From RGIG5612 sp050944475 (lineage in GTDB: Bacteria; Bacillota; Clostridia; Lachnospirales; Lachnospiraceae), in contig JBMNRD010000007.1 in the NCBI GenBank assembly GCA_050944475.1, positions 1-64,000 on the forward strand: a stretch of 64,000 nucleotides of DNA. Direction: 5' to 3'. The stretch's first letter is position 1, and the number at the start of each line of letters is the position of its first letter. Shown piece after piece: positions 40,638 through 49,263 of this stretch. A program made the position numbers and the translations under genes. Under the pieces are notes generated by a model, which was not told the DNA's origin, searched no databases, and saw only the letters and a program-made list of their open reading frames with translations.

Positions 40638-41993
40638 TTATCCGGGTATAATTTTCTTACGTAATACATCTATATCATTTTTAATTTTATTATCTTCGTC
40701 AATTCCTTTATTTATCTTATCATATCCATAGATAACTGTTGTGTGGTTCCTGTTTCCGAGTTTTCGTCCTATAAGGGTGAGACCCACGTCAGTGAGGGTT
40801 CTGCAAAGATACATACAAATCTGGCGGGGATAAACTATCTCCTGGGTTCTTTTATTTGAAGTAATATCATTTACGGTAACACCGAAGTGTTCGGATACAA
40901 TTTTAATAATTGTGTCAGGAGTTACCTGTTTCTGTGCTTCATCAAAAAGATCATGTAAAACATTTTGAGCAAACTCCAGAGTTATAACTGAAGATGTAAG
41001 CTTTGAATAGGCGACAATTTTTATAAGGGCACCCTCTAACTCACGGATATTGGAGGAAACATTTGAGGAAATATATTCCAAAACATTATCAGGAATAGGA
41101 GGAAAGTCCTCTAATTCGATTTTTTTTCTTAAAATTGCAACACGTGTTTCGTAATTAGGGGACTGAATATCTACGGAAAGACCCATGAGGAATCTTGAGC
41201 AGAGTCTTTCCTCGAGATTATTTATTTCCTTTGGATGTTTGTCCGAGGAAATAACTATCTGTTTATTATTATCAAGGAGGGCATTAAAGGTATGAAAAAG
41301 TTCCTGCTGGGAAGATTCCTTCCCGCTGATAAATTGAATATCGTCGATAAGAAGAACGTCAACATTACGGTATTTTTCACGGAAACGGACGTTCGCCATA
41401 GGGCCGCCGTTTCTAATTGCATCAATTATTTCATTTGTAAACGTTTCGCAGGTTACATATAAAACTTTTAATTCAGGATTTTTATTTAAAATAAAATGTG
41501 CAACGGATTGCATAAGATGGGTTTTGCCAAGACCCACGCCTCCGTAAATGTACAACGGGTTATACATTTGGGCAGGAGATTCTGCAACCGCAAGAGATGC
41601 GGCATGGGCAAGGTTGCTGTTTTCTCCAACTACGAAGGATGAAAAAGTATATTTAGGATTAAGGCCGGAATTTTCAAAAATATCCGGTTTTTTGGGATGG
41701 TCGGAATAAATGTCCGCAGCAGGCGAATTAAATTGATCCGGAAGAATGAATTCCAAATCAAACGATCGTCCTAAAACTTCCTCAACACAGACCTTAAGGG
41801 GGGTAGAATACTTCTTTTTTATATATTGAAGCCCGATGGTTTCTTCAGGAACAACAATAATAATGGTGTCGCCCTCAACGGCACGAACCTCCAGGGGGAG
41901 AAGCCATGTTTTAAAAGAAACGTCGGAAATGTCATATTCCTGCTTCAGTTTATTGAGTATATCAGACCATTTTTTAATAATAGTATCAAGCAT
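40638..41993 (-). CDS. dnaA: Chromosomal replication initiator DnaA
   Basis: A 451-residue initiator. The N-terminal domain SFKTWLLPLEVR is at about 23-34. The AAA+ domain has Walker A GGVGLGKTHLM near 150-160, Walker B LLIDDIQFI near 214-222 and the sensor region NLEERLCSRFLMGLSVDI near 270. The C-terminal DNA-binding domain has CMYLCRTLTDVGLTLIGRKLGNRNHTTVIYG near 395-425, with the DnaA signature from residue 405 on. AGAGG precedes ATG 41993. DnaA boxes lie on both sides, so autoregulation is expected. Confidence 0.97.
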   Translation of the reverse strand: MLDTIIKKWSDILNKLKQEYDISDVSFKTWLLPLEVRAVEGDTIIIVVPEETIGLQYIKKKYSTPLKVCVEEVLGRSFDLEFILPDQFNSPAADIYSDHPKKPDIFENSGLNPKYTFSSFVVGENSNLAHAASLAVAESPAQMYNPLYIYGGVGLGKTHLMQSVAHFILNKNPELKVLYVTCETFTNEIIDAIRNGGPMANVRFREKYRNVDVLLIDDIQFISGKESSQQELFHTFNALLDNNKQIVISSDKHPKEINNLEERLCSRFLMGLSVDIQSPNYETRVAILRKKIELEDFPPIPDNVLEYISSNVSSNIRELEGALIKIVAYSKLTSSVITLEFAQNVLHDLFDEAQKQVTPDTIIKIVSEHFGVTVNDITSNKRTQEIVYPRQICMYLCRTLTDVGLTLIGRKLGNRNHTTVIYGYDKINKGIDEDNKIKNDIDVLRKKIIPG

Positions 41994-42178
41994 AAAAACC
42001 TCTGATTTATTAATTTCTGAAACACAAAAAATTATATATGTATATTCTATTATAAAATAAGAATATTTTCAATAAATACATGTAAAAAGCAGCACACAAA
42101 AAATTGTTGAAAACTTGTCAAGAATCTATGCAAAACCTTAAGAAGCCCTTATAAATAAAAGAAAAAACGTATGCAGAG

Positions 42179-42187
42179 TTATCAACA
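42179..42187 (+). promoter_or_regulatory. DnaA box TTATCAACA
   Basis: One mismatch from the TTATCCACA consensus, upstream of dnaA. The same AACA-ending form recurs in the dnaA-dnaN spacer, so it appears to be the local box type. Confidence 0.65.
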
Positions 42188-42255
42188 TTATAACAAAAAA
42201 GCTGTTGAAAAGTTTTTAATGCCGAAAAACCCTTTATATTCAAGAGAAATTGCCC

Positions 42256-42284
42256 TTGACTCAGGGAAAAACATTCAATATAAT
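42256..42284 (+). promoter_or_regulatory. Promoter of rpmH-rnpA operon
   Basis: TTGACT (42256-42261), 17-base spacer, perfect TATAAT (42279-42284), 40 bases before the rpmH start. Confidence 0.8.
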
Positions 42285-42324
42285 AAAGGTTGCTATTTTT
42301 TTGGATACAAGGAGGTGGAGTCAA

Positions 42325-42462
42325 ATGAGCAAAATGACTTTTCAGCCTAAAAAGAAATCCAGAGCAAGGGTTCATGGATTTAGAGCGAGAATGCGAACTT
42401 CGGGCGGAAGAAAAATTATCGCCGCACGCAGGGCAAAAGGAAGAAAAGCTTTAACAGTCTAA
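42325..42462 (+). CDS. rpmH: Ribosomal protein L34
   Basis: A 45-residue, very basic protein of the large ribosomal subunit: MTFQPKKKSRARVHGFRARM followed by GGRKIIAARRAKGRKALTV, the near-invariant L34 pattern. ATG 42325 follows AAGGAGGTGG by about 7 bases; an in-frame upstream extension covers the promoter and is not real. First gene of the rightward origin operon. A hairpin right at the stop lowers read-through into rnpA. Confidence 0.98.
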   Translation: MSKMTFQPKKKSRARVHGFRARMRTSGGRKIIAARRAKGRKALTV

Positions 42463-42490
42463 GACCGCAGCTTTGAAAAAGGCGGTCTTT
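42461..42490 (+). terminator. Attenuator hairpin between rpmH and rnpA
   Basis: AAGACCGC (42461-42468, overlapping the rpmH stop) pairs with GCGGTCTT (42482-42489), followed by a T-rich tract. A partial terminator here would give more L34 than RnpA. Confidence 0.65.
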
Positions 42491-42515
42491 CTTCTTTAAT
42501 AGGGGGATAATTAGC

Positions 42516-42857
42516 TTGAGAAACATCAATTCTTTGAAGAATGTATCCCAGTTTGAAGAAGTATATAAGGAAGGCAAGTCATTAGCAAACAAATATCTTG
42601 TCTTGTATGTGCTCCCGAAGGAGGGAGATTTCAGGTTAGGAATTTCCGTTAGCAGGAAGGTCGGAAGCAGTGCCGTAAGAAACAGGGTGACAAGACTCAT
42701 CAGGGAGAGTTATCTGACCCTCAAAAAGCAGATACCGGACGGTTATCATGTTGTTGTGGTTGCCCGCCCGGCTGCGCAGGGAAAAAGTTTTGAAAAGATT
42801 AGGAATGCGTTTTCACAGTTGTTGCAAATGCAGGGATTAATCCCAAATGGTCAATAG
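42516..42857 (+). CDS. rnpA: Ribonuclease P protein component
   Basis: A 113-residue basic protein that assists the RNase P RNA in tRNA 5' maturation. The RNR signature appears in SSAVRNRVTRLIRESY near residue 52-67, after LVLYVLPKEGDFRLGISVSRKVG. The start is TTG 42516, with AGGGGGA 8 bases upstream; the sequence MRNINSLK is typical of the N-terminus and no ATG is available there. Next to rpmH, as in nearly all Bacillota. Confidence 0.95.
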   Translation: MRNINSLKNVSQFEEVYKEGKSLANKYLVLYVLPKEGDFRLGISVSRKVGSSAVRNRVTRLIRESYLTLKKQIPDGYHVVVVARPAAQGKSFEKIRNAFSQLLQMQGLIPNGQ

Positions 42858-42859
42858 TC

Positions 42860-43075
42860 ATGATAAGAAGGATTCTTATTGCACCAATAAGGTTTTATCA
42901 GAAATACTTGTCCGGGGCAAAAAAATATAATCATTGTAAATACATCCCTACCTGTTCTCAATATGCAATAGAGGCAATTGAGAAGTATGGCCCGCTTAAA
43001 GGGCTGGGATTGGCCGTCTATAGAATTCTTAGATGCAATCCTTTTTCCAAGGGTGGTTACGACCCGGTACCATAA
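42860..43075 (+). CDS. yidD: Membrane protein insertion efficiency factor YidD
   Basis: A 71-residue amphipathic protein. The three conserved cysteines are in HCKYIPTCSQYAIEAI and in YRILRCNPFSKGGYDPVP. It helps YidC insert membrane proteins, acting at the inner face of the membrane. It starts 2 bases after the rnpA stop and ends just before the ribosome site of yidC (AAGGAGG overlaps its stop region), which fits a coupled rnpA-yidD-yidC unit. Confidence 0.95.
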   Translation: MIRRILIAPIRFYQKYLSGAKKYNHCKYIPTCSQYAIEAIEKYGPLKGLGLAVYRILRCNPFSKGGYDPVP

Positions 43076-43086
43076 GGAGGTCATAC

Positions 43087-44424
43087 GTGTTTAATTTTCT
43101 ACTTTTTTCGGCCTGCGGAGGCAGTTCTGCCAATGCCGGCGCAATGGGCGACGGGTGCTACAGCTGGCCGGTCATCAAGCAGATAGTTTGGCTTTTTTCC
43201 TGGGCACTCAATTATCTTTATCGTTTTCTTGATTTAATCGGAATTGCCAATATCGGTCTCGTGATTATTCTCTTCACGCTGATTATTAAGTTTCTTCTTC
43301 TTCCGCTGACAATTAAACAGCAGAAGTTTACAAAACTTACCAGCGTAATGCAGCCTGAGCTTCAGAAAATTCAGAATAAGTACAAGGGCGCTCAGGGTGA
43401 TCAGTATGCAATGCAGGCAATGCAGGCGGAGACAAGGGCTGTATATGCCAAGTATGGCGTGTCCCAGGCCGGAGGATGTCTGCAGTCATTTATCCAGTTC
43501 CCCATACTTATTGCCATGTATGGCGCATTAAGGGGCATTCCTACAGCGGTTGAAAACATCGCAGCACAGCTCCGCCCTGTTGCGGACATTATTGCAAATG
43601 CCGGAGATTCCGTAAAAACCGGAGTCAAGGAGATTTCCTCTGCTCTTCTTTCTTCGGACGGGGACGTAGTTATAAAGACATTATATTCTCTTCCGATAAA
43701 AAGCTGGGATGCTTTGCAGGCATTGTTTACCGGGGCCGAGGCCGCGGCAATCGCAAATTATCATGAAACTTTTGTGGGCCTGAATTCCTTCCTTGGCTGG
43801 GATATTAGCCAGAGCCCGTGGAATCTCATGAGAGCCGGAGGAATCGGAATTCTTGCAGTTCTTATTCCCCTTATTGCAGGATTTTCACAGTGGCTGTCAT
43901 TTAAGCTTACTCAGACAAAGCAGTCGGCGGCAGCGACCGACAGCATGGCGACAACCAGCAAGACAATGGGACTTATCATGCCGCTGTTTTCTGTTTACAT
44001 CTGCTTTACAATGAGCACCGGACTTGGACTTTACTGGTGCATGAGCTCGCTTTTCCAGGTTGTGTTGCAGATTTTGATTAACAGACATTATCGCAAAATT
44101 GACATGGATAAGTTTATTGAAGCAAATCTGGCCAAGGGAGCAAAGAAGGCGGAGACAAAGAGAGAAAAGAGCGGCGTTAAAGGAAGTGATATTTCCTCTG
44201 TGGCCAATATTTCAACAAGGAACATAGATCGTCAGGGAGATTATCAGCCTGCGCGTCCCATGTCCATCGCAGAGAAGGCAAACATGAATGTTATGGATAC
44301 GGGCACAGACAATGTTAAGCCCGCCTCCAATTCATTGGCGGCCAAGGCAGGACTTGTCCAGGAGTATAACGAAGAACATCCGGACGAAAATCCAACTCTC
44401 AACAGAAAAAAATACAAAAAGTAA
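43087..44424 (+). CDS. yidC: Membrane protein insertase YidC/Oxa1
   Basis: A 445-residue insertase that helps membrane proteins into the lipid bilayer, alone or with SecYEG. The first helix pair is WLFSWALNYLYRFLDLIGI to IILFTLIIKFLLLPLTIKQQ near 35-80, with the catalytic-groove arginine/lysine region following. QAGGCLQSFIQFPILIAMYGAL near 135-156, then LGWDISQSPWNLM and late helices up to about 350. The C-terminal 100 residues are soluble and charged. The start is GTG 43087, 5 bases after AAGGAGG. The N-terminus LLFSACGGS has a lipobox-like look, as in many Gram-positive YidC proteins, but the hydrophobic stretch is very short. Confidence 0.95.
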   Translation: MFNFLLFSACGGSSANAGAMGDGCYSWPVIKQIVWLFSWALNYLYRFLDLIGIANIGLVIILFTLIIKFLLLPLTIKQQKFTKLTSVMQPELQKIQNKYKGAQGDQYAMQAMQAETRAVYAKYGVSQAGGCLQSFIQFPILIAMYGALRGIPTAVENIAAQLRPVADIIANAGDSVKTGVKEISSALLSSDGDVVIKTLYSLPIKSWDALQALFTGAEAAAIANYHETFVGLNSFLGWDISQSPWNLMRAGGIGILAVLIPLIAGFSQWLSFKLTQTKQSAAATDSMATTSKTMGLIMPLFSVYICFTMSTGLGLYWCMSSLFQVVLQILINRHYRKIDMDKFIEANLAKGAKKAETKREKSGVKGSDISSVANISTRNIDRQGDYQPARPMSIAEKANMNVMDTGTDNVKPASNSLAAKAGLVQEYNEEHPDENPTLNRKKYKK

Positions 44425-44438
44425 GAAGGGAGGAAAAA

Positions 44439-45062
44439 ATGGAGTTTAAAGAATTTGCTGCTAAGTCAGTAGATGAAGCCATAACTGAAGCATCAATCGA
44501 TTTTGGAACAACAAGCGACAATATAGAATATGAAGTCATTGAGGAAGGAAGCGCCGGATTATTCGGAATGTTTTCAAAAGATGCCGTAATCAAGGCAAGA
44601 AAAAAGGCCGGCGCAGAAGAACTTATAGTGGAGTTTCTCACAACCGTTCTTGATAAAATGGACATGTCTTCCGAGGTTAAGGTTTTGATTGATGACGAAG
44701 AAAGAACCATAAACATAAATCTTGAAAGCGAATTCGGCGGCGATATCATTGGCAAGAAGGGACAGAATCTTGATGCTCTACAATATCTTGCCAGCCTTGT
44801 TGCCAACAAAGAAAAGGAAGATTATTATCGTGTGAGGCTTGATACCAAAAACTACAGGGAGCGCAGGCAGAAGACTCTTGAGAATCTTGCAAAGAATGTT
44901 GCTTCCAAGGTGAAGAAAACCAGAAGGAGAATTGTGCTCGATCCGATGAATCCCTACGAGAGGAGGATCGTTCACGCATATCTTCAGTCGGACAAGGGTG
45001 TTACAACCAAGAGCGAGGGCGACGAGCCGAACAGAAGAGTTATAGTTTATTACAAGAAATAA
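44439..45062 (+). CDS. jag: Jag/KhpB RNA-binding protein
   Basis: A 207-residue RNA-binding protein with an N-terminal Jag domain (EFAAKSVDEAITEAS, then GLFGMFSKDAVI at 45-56), a KH domain (GGDIIGKKGQNLDALQYLASL near 97-117) and a C-terminal R3H domain (DPMNPYERRIVHAYLQSD near 168-185). In streptococci KhpB with KhpA controls small-RNA and cell-division functions. GGGAGG precedes ATG 44439. It lies just after yidC, as usual. Confidence 0.95.
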   Translation: MEFKEFAAKSVDEAITEASIDFGTTSDNIEYEVIEEGSAGLFGMFSKDAVIKARKKAGAEELIVEFLTTVLDKMDMSSEVKVLIDDEERTININLESEFGGDIIGKKGQNLDALQYLASLVANKEKEDYYRVRLDTKNYRERRQKTLENLAKNVASKVKKTRRRIVLDPMNPYERRIVHAYLQSDKGVTTKSEGDEPNRRVIVYYKK

Positions 45063-45075
45063 TTTTTAAAGAAAG

Positions 45076-45100
45076 CGCCCCGAACCATCAGTTCGGGGCG
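45076..45100 (+). terminator. Hairpin between jag and mnmE
   Basis: CGCCCCGAAC pairs perfectly with GTTCGGGGCG around CATCA, followed by TGGTTTT. The stem ends 7 bases before the mnmE ATG and takes the place of a ribosome site. It may be an attenuator or partial terminator for jag. Confidence 0.6.
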
Positions 45101-45107
45101 TGGTTTT

Positions 45108-46493
45108 ATGGAAATGATTAATCAAAACGAAACCATCGCCGCAATCTCTACCGCAGCAAGCAATTCGGGAATCGGCATAATAAGACTAAGCGGGCAAGAG
45201 GCTATCGGAATAATCAGCAGGATTTTCAAACCGGCAAAGAAAAAGGACATCATGAAGGTGCCCTCATTTACTATGCATTACGGTAATATACTTGAAGACG
45301 GAAAGGTCGTTGACGAGGTGCTGGTTTCCGTAATGCGCAGTCCCCATACTTACACCCGTGAAGATGTTGTCGAAATAAATTGTCATGGCGGCGTTTTTGT
45401 TTTGCAGAGAATTCTTGACCTGGTAATACGTGAAGGCGCCAGACCGGCGGAGCCGGGAGAGTTTACAAAAAGGGCTTTCCTGAACGGGAGAATAGATCTT
45501 GTCCAGGCCGAAGCGGTTATTGACGTGATTAATGCGCAAAACAACTATGCATTAAGGAGCGCCGTTACCCAGCTTAAGGGAAGTATTTCCGACAAAGTAA
45601 GAAGCATCCGGGAGAGATTGATTGAGCAGCTGGCTTATATTGAAGCTGCGCTCGATGATCCCGAGCACATAGAAATGGATAATTACGGAAAAGTGTTAAT
45701 GCCTATTATTACCGAATGCCTTGAGGAAGTATTCTGGCTGGTATCTTCCGCGGAAGACGGCAGAATATTGAAGGAAGGCATCAAGACCGTGATACTGGGT
45801 AAGCCTAATGTAGGAAAATCCTCTCTTCTTAACGAATTGCTGGGGCAGGACAGGGCGATAGTCACGGATATAGCAGGGACCACGCGGGACGCTCTGGAAG
45901 AAAGCCTGAAGATTAAAGATATTGTTTTGAATATCATTGACACAGCCGGAATCCGAAGGACGGAGAACGTAATAGAGCAGATAGGAGTGGACAAGGCGAA
46001 AGAGTACGCCAGAGACGCGGATTTAATCATTTTCGTAATGGACGGTTCCCGGCCGCTTGATGAAAATGATTTTGAAATTTTAAGCATTGTTTGCGAAAAG
46101 AAAGTCATAGGACTAGTCAACAAGAAAGATCTGGGAGTAAAAGCGGACGTTTCCGAACTGCGCAGGAGAGCGGAGATTCCGGTAATTGAGATTTCAATAA
46201 AGGAGAAGGAAGGCATCGAAGACGTTGTCGCACTGATTGAAGAAATGTTTTATAAAAAAGAAATCGATTTTAATAATCAGGTTTTTATTACAAACGCCAG
46301 ACAAAAAAACTCTCTTGAAAAAGCAGCCGTAAGTCTGCGGAAGGTCCAGCAGAGCATCCGTGAAAACATGCCGGAAGATTTTTTTACTATTGATATGATG
46401 GAAGCATATGAGCAGCTCGGATCGGTAATCGGTGAGACAATAGAGGATGACCTTGCAGAAGAAATTTTTTCCAAATTCTGTATGGGAAAATAA
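45108..46493 (+). CDS. mnmE: tRNA modification GTPase MnmE
   Basis: A 461-residue GTPase that with MnmG forms the 5-carboxymethylaminomethyl group on wobble uridine. The N-terminal folate-binding domain begins TIAAISTAASNSGIGIIRLSG. The G domain has GKPNVGKSSLLNELLGQDRAI near 230, DTAGIRRT near 285 and NKKD near 342. The conserved C-terminal FCMGK carries the cysteine. There is no Shine-Dalgarno site before ATG 45108 or the alternative ATG 45114; a GC-rich hairpin occupies its place. Followed after 20 bases by mnmG. Confidence 0.95.
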   Translation: MEMINQNETIAAISTAASNSGIGIIRLSGQEAIGIISRIFKPAKKKDIMKVPSFTMHYGNILEDGKVVDEVLVSVMRSPHTYTREDVVEINCHGGVFVLQRILDLVIREGARPAEPGEFTKRAFLNGRIDLVQAEAVIDVINAQNNYALRSAVTQLKGSISDKVRSIRERLIEQLAYIEAALDDPEHIEMDNYGKVLMPIITECLEEVFWLVSSAEDGRILKEGIKTVILGKPNVGKSSLLNELLGQDRAIVTDIAGTTRDALEESLKIKDIVLNIIDTAGIRRTENVIEQIGVDKAKEYARDADLIIFVMDGSRPLDENDFEILSIVCEKKVIGLVNKKDLGVKADVSELRRRAEIPVIEISIKEKEGIEDVVALIEEMFYKKEIDFNNQVFITNARQKNSLEKAAVSLRKVQQSIRENMPEDFFTIDMMEAYEQLGSVIGETIEDDLAEEIFSKFCMGK

Positions 46494-46513
46494 GGTCGGA
46501 AGCGAAACGAAGA

Positions 46514-48394
46514 ATGATAGAACATGTAACTGAAGAATATGATATTGTGGTTGTCGGCGCAGGACACGCAGGCTGTGAGGCGGCGCTTGCATGTGCAAGG
46601 CTCGGATTCAGGACGATAGTGTTTACCGTCAGCGTTGACAGTATAGCGCTTATGCCTTGCAATCCGAATATCGGCGGATCTTCAAAGGGGCACCTTGTCA
46701 GGGAGCTTGACGCCCTTGGCGGGGAAATGGGGAAAAATATCGACAAAACCTTTATCCAGTCAAGAATGCTTAACACTTCCAAAGGTCCCGCCGTGCATTC
46801 TCTTCGGGCGCAAGCGGATAAGCAGGAATATACTCAAAGCATGCGCCGGACCCTTGAAAATACCGATAATCTGACCATTCGCCAGGCGGAAGTGACGGAA
46901 ATTTTGGTGCGCAAAGGAATCGTTTTTGGAGTAAAGACTTTTTCCGGAGCAACCTATAAGGCAAAAGCGGTTATTCTTGCCACGGGAACCTATCTTAACG
47001 CAAGGTGCATTTACGGAGAGGTCAGCAGTTATACCGGCCCCAACGGGCTGCAGGCGGCCAATCATCTTACAGCCTCTCTTATTGAAAACGGGATAGAAAC
47101 CAGGCGTTTTAAAACAGGAACTCCGGCCAGAGTAGACGCAAGGAGCTTGGATTTTTCCAAGATGGAGGAGCAAAAGGGAGACACGCCCGTTGTGCCCTTC
47201 TCTTTTTCAACTGATCCGGCTTCCGTACAGAAAGAACAAGTTTCCTGTTATCTGACTTATACCACGGAAAAAACGCATGAAATCATCCGCAAAAACATTC
47301 ACCGGTCTCCATTGTTTTCCGGAGATATAACAGGAATCGGTATCAGATACTGTCCTTCAATTGAGGACAAGATAGTGAAATTTCCGGAAAAGAACCGTCA
47401 TCAGATATTTGTGGAGCCTGAAGGGAAATATACGAATGAGATGTATCTGTCCGGAATGAGTTCTTCTTTGCCGGAGGATGTCCAGTTTTCGATGTATAAA
47501 ACACTGCCGGGGCTGGAAAATGTCAGCATCATCAGAAACGCATATGCAATAGAATACGATTGTATTGATGCAAACCAGATTAAGGCCAGCCTTGAATTTA
47601 AGGCAATAAAAGATCTCTACAGTGCGGGACAGATAAACGGAAGCTCCGGCTATGAGGAGGCCGCGGTTCAGGGGTTTATGGCAGGAGTTAATGCCGCAAG
47701 GGCCTTACAAGGGAAGGAAGCGATCATTTTTGACAGGAGCCAGGCGTACATAGGCGTGCTTATTGATGATTTGGTTACAAAGGAAAATTCGGAACCGTAC
47801 CGGATGATGACTAGCAGGGCGGAATACAGGCTCCTTTTGAGACAGGACAATGCGGACTTGCGACTAACGGAGATTGGCAGGGAGATCGGGCTGATAAGTG
47901 AGGAAAGATACCGTTATGTGGAAACAAAGAAGGCATTGATTGCCAAAGAGGTTCAGAGAATAAAGGAGGTTGCTGTCGGAGCCGAAAGAAAAACACAGGA
48001 ATTTCTCGAAGCAAACGGAAGTGCTCCGTTAAATACGGGGGTAAGTCTTGCCGAATTGATCAGGCGACCGGAGCTTGACTACGTTAAGGTTAAAGAATTG
48101 GACGCACAACGACCGGAGCTTGAGCCAGATGTTATAGAACAGGTAGACATTGAGATTAAATATGAAGGATATATAGCAAGACAGCAAAGGCAAGTTGAGA
48201 ATATGAAGAGAGTGGAAGGGCGCCGGCTCAGCGAGGATATTGATTATCGCAGCATTAGTGGCCTGAGACTTGAAGCCGGCCAGAAACTTGACAAGTTTAA
48301 GCCCCGTTCAATTGGGCAGGCATCTCGCATATCCGGTGTTACGCCGGCAGACATTTCTGTTTTGCTTATCTGGCTGACTCAGCAAGGAAGGTAA
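46514..48394 (+). CDS. mnmG: tRNA uridine 5-carboxymethylaminomethyl modification enzyme MnmG
   Basis: A 626-residue FAD enzyme partner of MnmE. The FAD site is VVGAGHAGCEAALA near 14-27; further blocks are NPNIGGSSKGHLVRELDALGG near 52-72, GTYLNARCIYGE near 158-169, RFKTGTPARVD near 198 and NGSSGYEEAAVQGFMAG near 376. The C-terminal helical MnmE/tRNA-binding domain is complete, ending with ISVLLIWL. The stop is followed at once by a parS site and rsmG. Confidence 0.96.
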   Translation: MIEHVTEEYDIVVVGAGHAGCEAALACARLGFRTIVFTVSVDSIALMPCNPNIGGSSKGHLVRELDALGGEMGKNIDKTFIQSRMLNTSKGPAVHSLRAQADKQEYTQSMRRTLENTDNLTIRQAEVTEILVRKGIVFGVKTFSGATYKAKAVILATGTYLNARCIYGEVSSYTGPNGLQAANHLTASLIENGIETRRFKTGTPARVDARSLDFSKMEEQKGDTPVVPFSFSTDPASVQKEQVSCYLTYTTEKTHEIIRKNIHRSPLFSGDITGIGIRYCPSIEDKIVKFPEKNRHQIFVEPEGKYTNEMYLSGMSSSLPEDVQFSMYKTLPGLENVSIIRNAYAIEYDCIDANQIKASLEFKAIKDLYSAGQINGSSGYEEAAVQGFMAGVNAARALQGKEAIIFDRSQAYIGVLIDDLVTKENSEPYRMMTSRAEYRLLLRQDNADLRLTEIGREIGLISEERYRYVETKKALIAKEVQRIKEVAVGAERKTQEFLEANGSAPLNTGVSLAELIRRPELDYVKVKELDAQRPELEPDVIEQVDIEIKYEGYIARQQRQVENMKRVEGRRLSEDIDYRSISGLRLEAGQKLDKFKPRSIGQASRISGVTPADISVLLIWLTQQGR

Positions 48395-48395
48395 A

Positions 48396-48411
48396 TGTTT
48401 CACGTGAAACA
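48396..48411. promoter_or_regulatory. parS site 1
   Basis: TGTTTCACGTGAAACA, a perfect 16-bp palindrome and match to the ParB-binding parS consensus, between mnmG and rsmG. Confidence 0.92.
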
Positions 48412-48424
48412 TTGTTGAGAAGAA

Positions 48425-49135
48425 ATGGATTTGGAATATTTACGAGACTTCTGCAAAGAAAAAAACATAGATTTTTCAGAAAAACAATCAGGACAAATAA
48501 AAGAATTTATCAGGCTTCTTTTAGATAGAAACAAGGTTGTGAATCTGACCGCCATTGTTGATCCGGTTGAGGTCGAAATCAAACACATAATAGATTCCAT
48601 TGAAGGGGTCAAGATAATCAGAAATCTTGTCAGCGAAGAGTTTTCGCTCCTTGATGTTGGCTGCGGAGCCGGCTTCCCGGGGATTCCCTTGAAAATATTT
48701 TTGCTACAAGGCAGGTTTACTCTGCTTGATTCTCTTAAGAAGCGAATTGAGTTTGTTAATGATGTAATCCGCAGGCTTGAGCTTCAGGACATAGAGGCCG
48801 TTGCCGTGCGGGCGGAAGATTATAAAAAGAAAAGCAGCTTTGATATCTGTGTCTCCAGGGCTGTTGCGAAAACCAATGTTTTGTTGGAATATTCTCTGCC
48901 ATTCGTTAAAGAGGGAGGGTATTGCATTCTATATAAATCGCAAGAATTTGAAGAGGAATTGAAAGAGGCCGAGACAGCAATAAATGAGCTGGGAGGAAAA
49001 CTTTTCAGGGTAGAAACTTTTTCCCTGCCAAACAACAATGGAAAAAGAAGCCTTATCATTATTAAGAAGATTAAAAAAACTCCGGAAAAATATCCCAGAA
49101 GAGCCGGCAAACCGTCAAAGTCTCCAATTCGGTAA
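48425..49135 (+). CDS. rsmG: 16S rRNA 7-methylguanosine methyltransferase RsmG
   Basis: A 236-residue methyltransferase that puts m7G on 16S rRNA (position 527 in E. coli numbering). SAM site LLDVGCGAGFPGIPLKIF near 76-93, DSLKKRIEFVND near 102 and the catalytic-side CVSRAVAK near 142-149. Start ATG 48425 has AGAAG nearby. It lies between two parS sites: the first overlaps its leader, the second begins within its stop codon, so ParB binding may touch its expression. Usual position before parA. Confidence 0.95.
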   Translation: MDLEYLRDFCKEKNIDFSEKQSGQIKEFIRLLLDRNKVVNLTAIVDPVEVEIKHIIDSIEGVKIIRNLVSEEFSLLDVGCGAGFPGIPLKIFLLQGRFTLLDSLKKRIEFVNDVIRRLELQDIEAVAVRAEDYKKKSSFDICVSRAVAKTNVLLEYSLPFVKEGGYCILYKSQEFEEELKEAETAINELGGKLFRVETFSLPNNNGKRSLIIIKKIKKTPEKYPRRAGKPSKSPIR

Positions 49136-49161
49136 ATATGTTTCACGTGAAACATATTTAC
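49132..49161. promoter_or_regulatory. parS site 2 within a 30-bp perfect palindrome
   Basis: The same 16-bp core TGTTTCACGTGAAACA (49139-49154) is extended on each side by 7 paired bases, giving a perfect 30-bp palindrome that starts in the last codons of rsmG. The flanks are not part of the parS consensus. Confidence 0.92.
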
Positions 49162-49263
49162 AGGGCTCTTCCAAAGCAAAAACGAAATTCTTAGAGAATA
49201 ATATAGATATTAAAAAGCGCATGTGCTAAAATCAACAGTGCACAACAAATACGGGAGAACTAA

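Larger units (their letters stand above)
41994..42324. other. dnaA-rpmH spacer with DnaA boxes (second oriC part)
   Basis: A 331-base, strongly AT-rich stretch without a gene. It carries an 8/9-match DnaA box TTATCAACA at 42179-42187, and two TGTTGAAAA elements (reverse TTTTCAACA) at 42105-42113 and 42203-42211. On the minus strand it has TATAAT-like hexamers near 42030-42055 that may serve dnaA; on the plus strand it contains the rpmH promoter. Together with the dnaA-dnaN spacer it forms a bipartite origin, as in B. subtilis. Confidence 0.7.
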
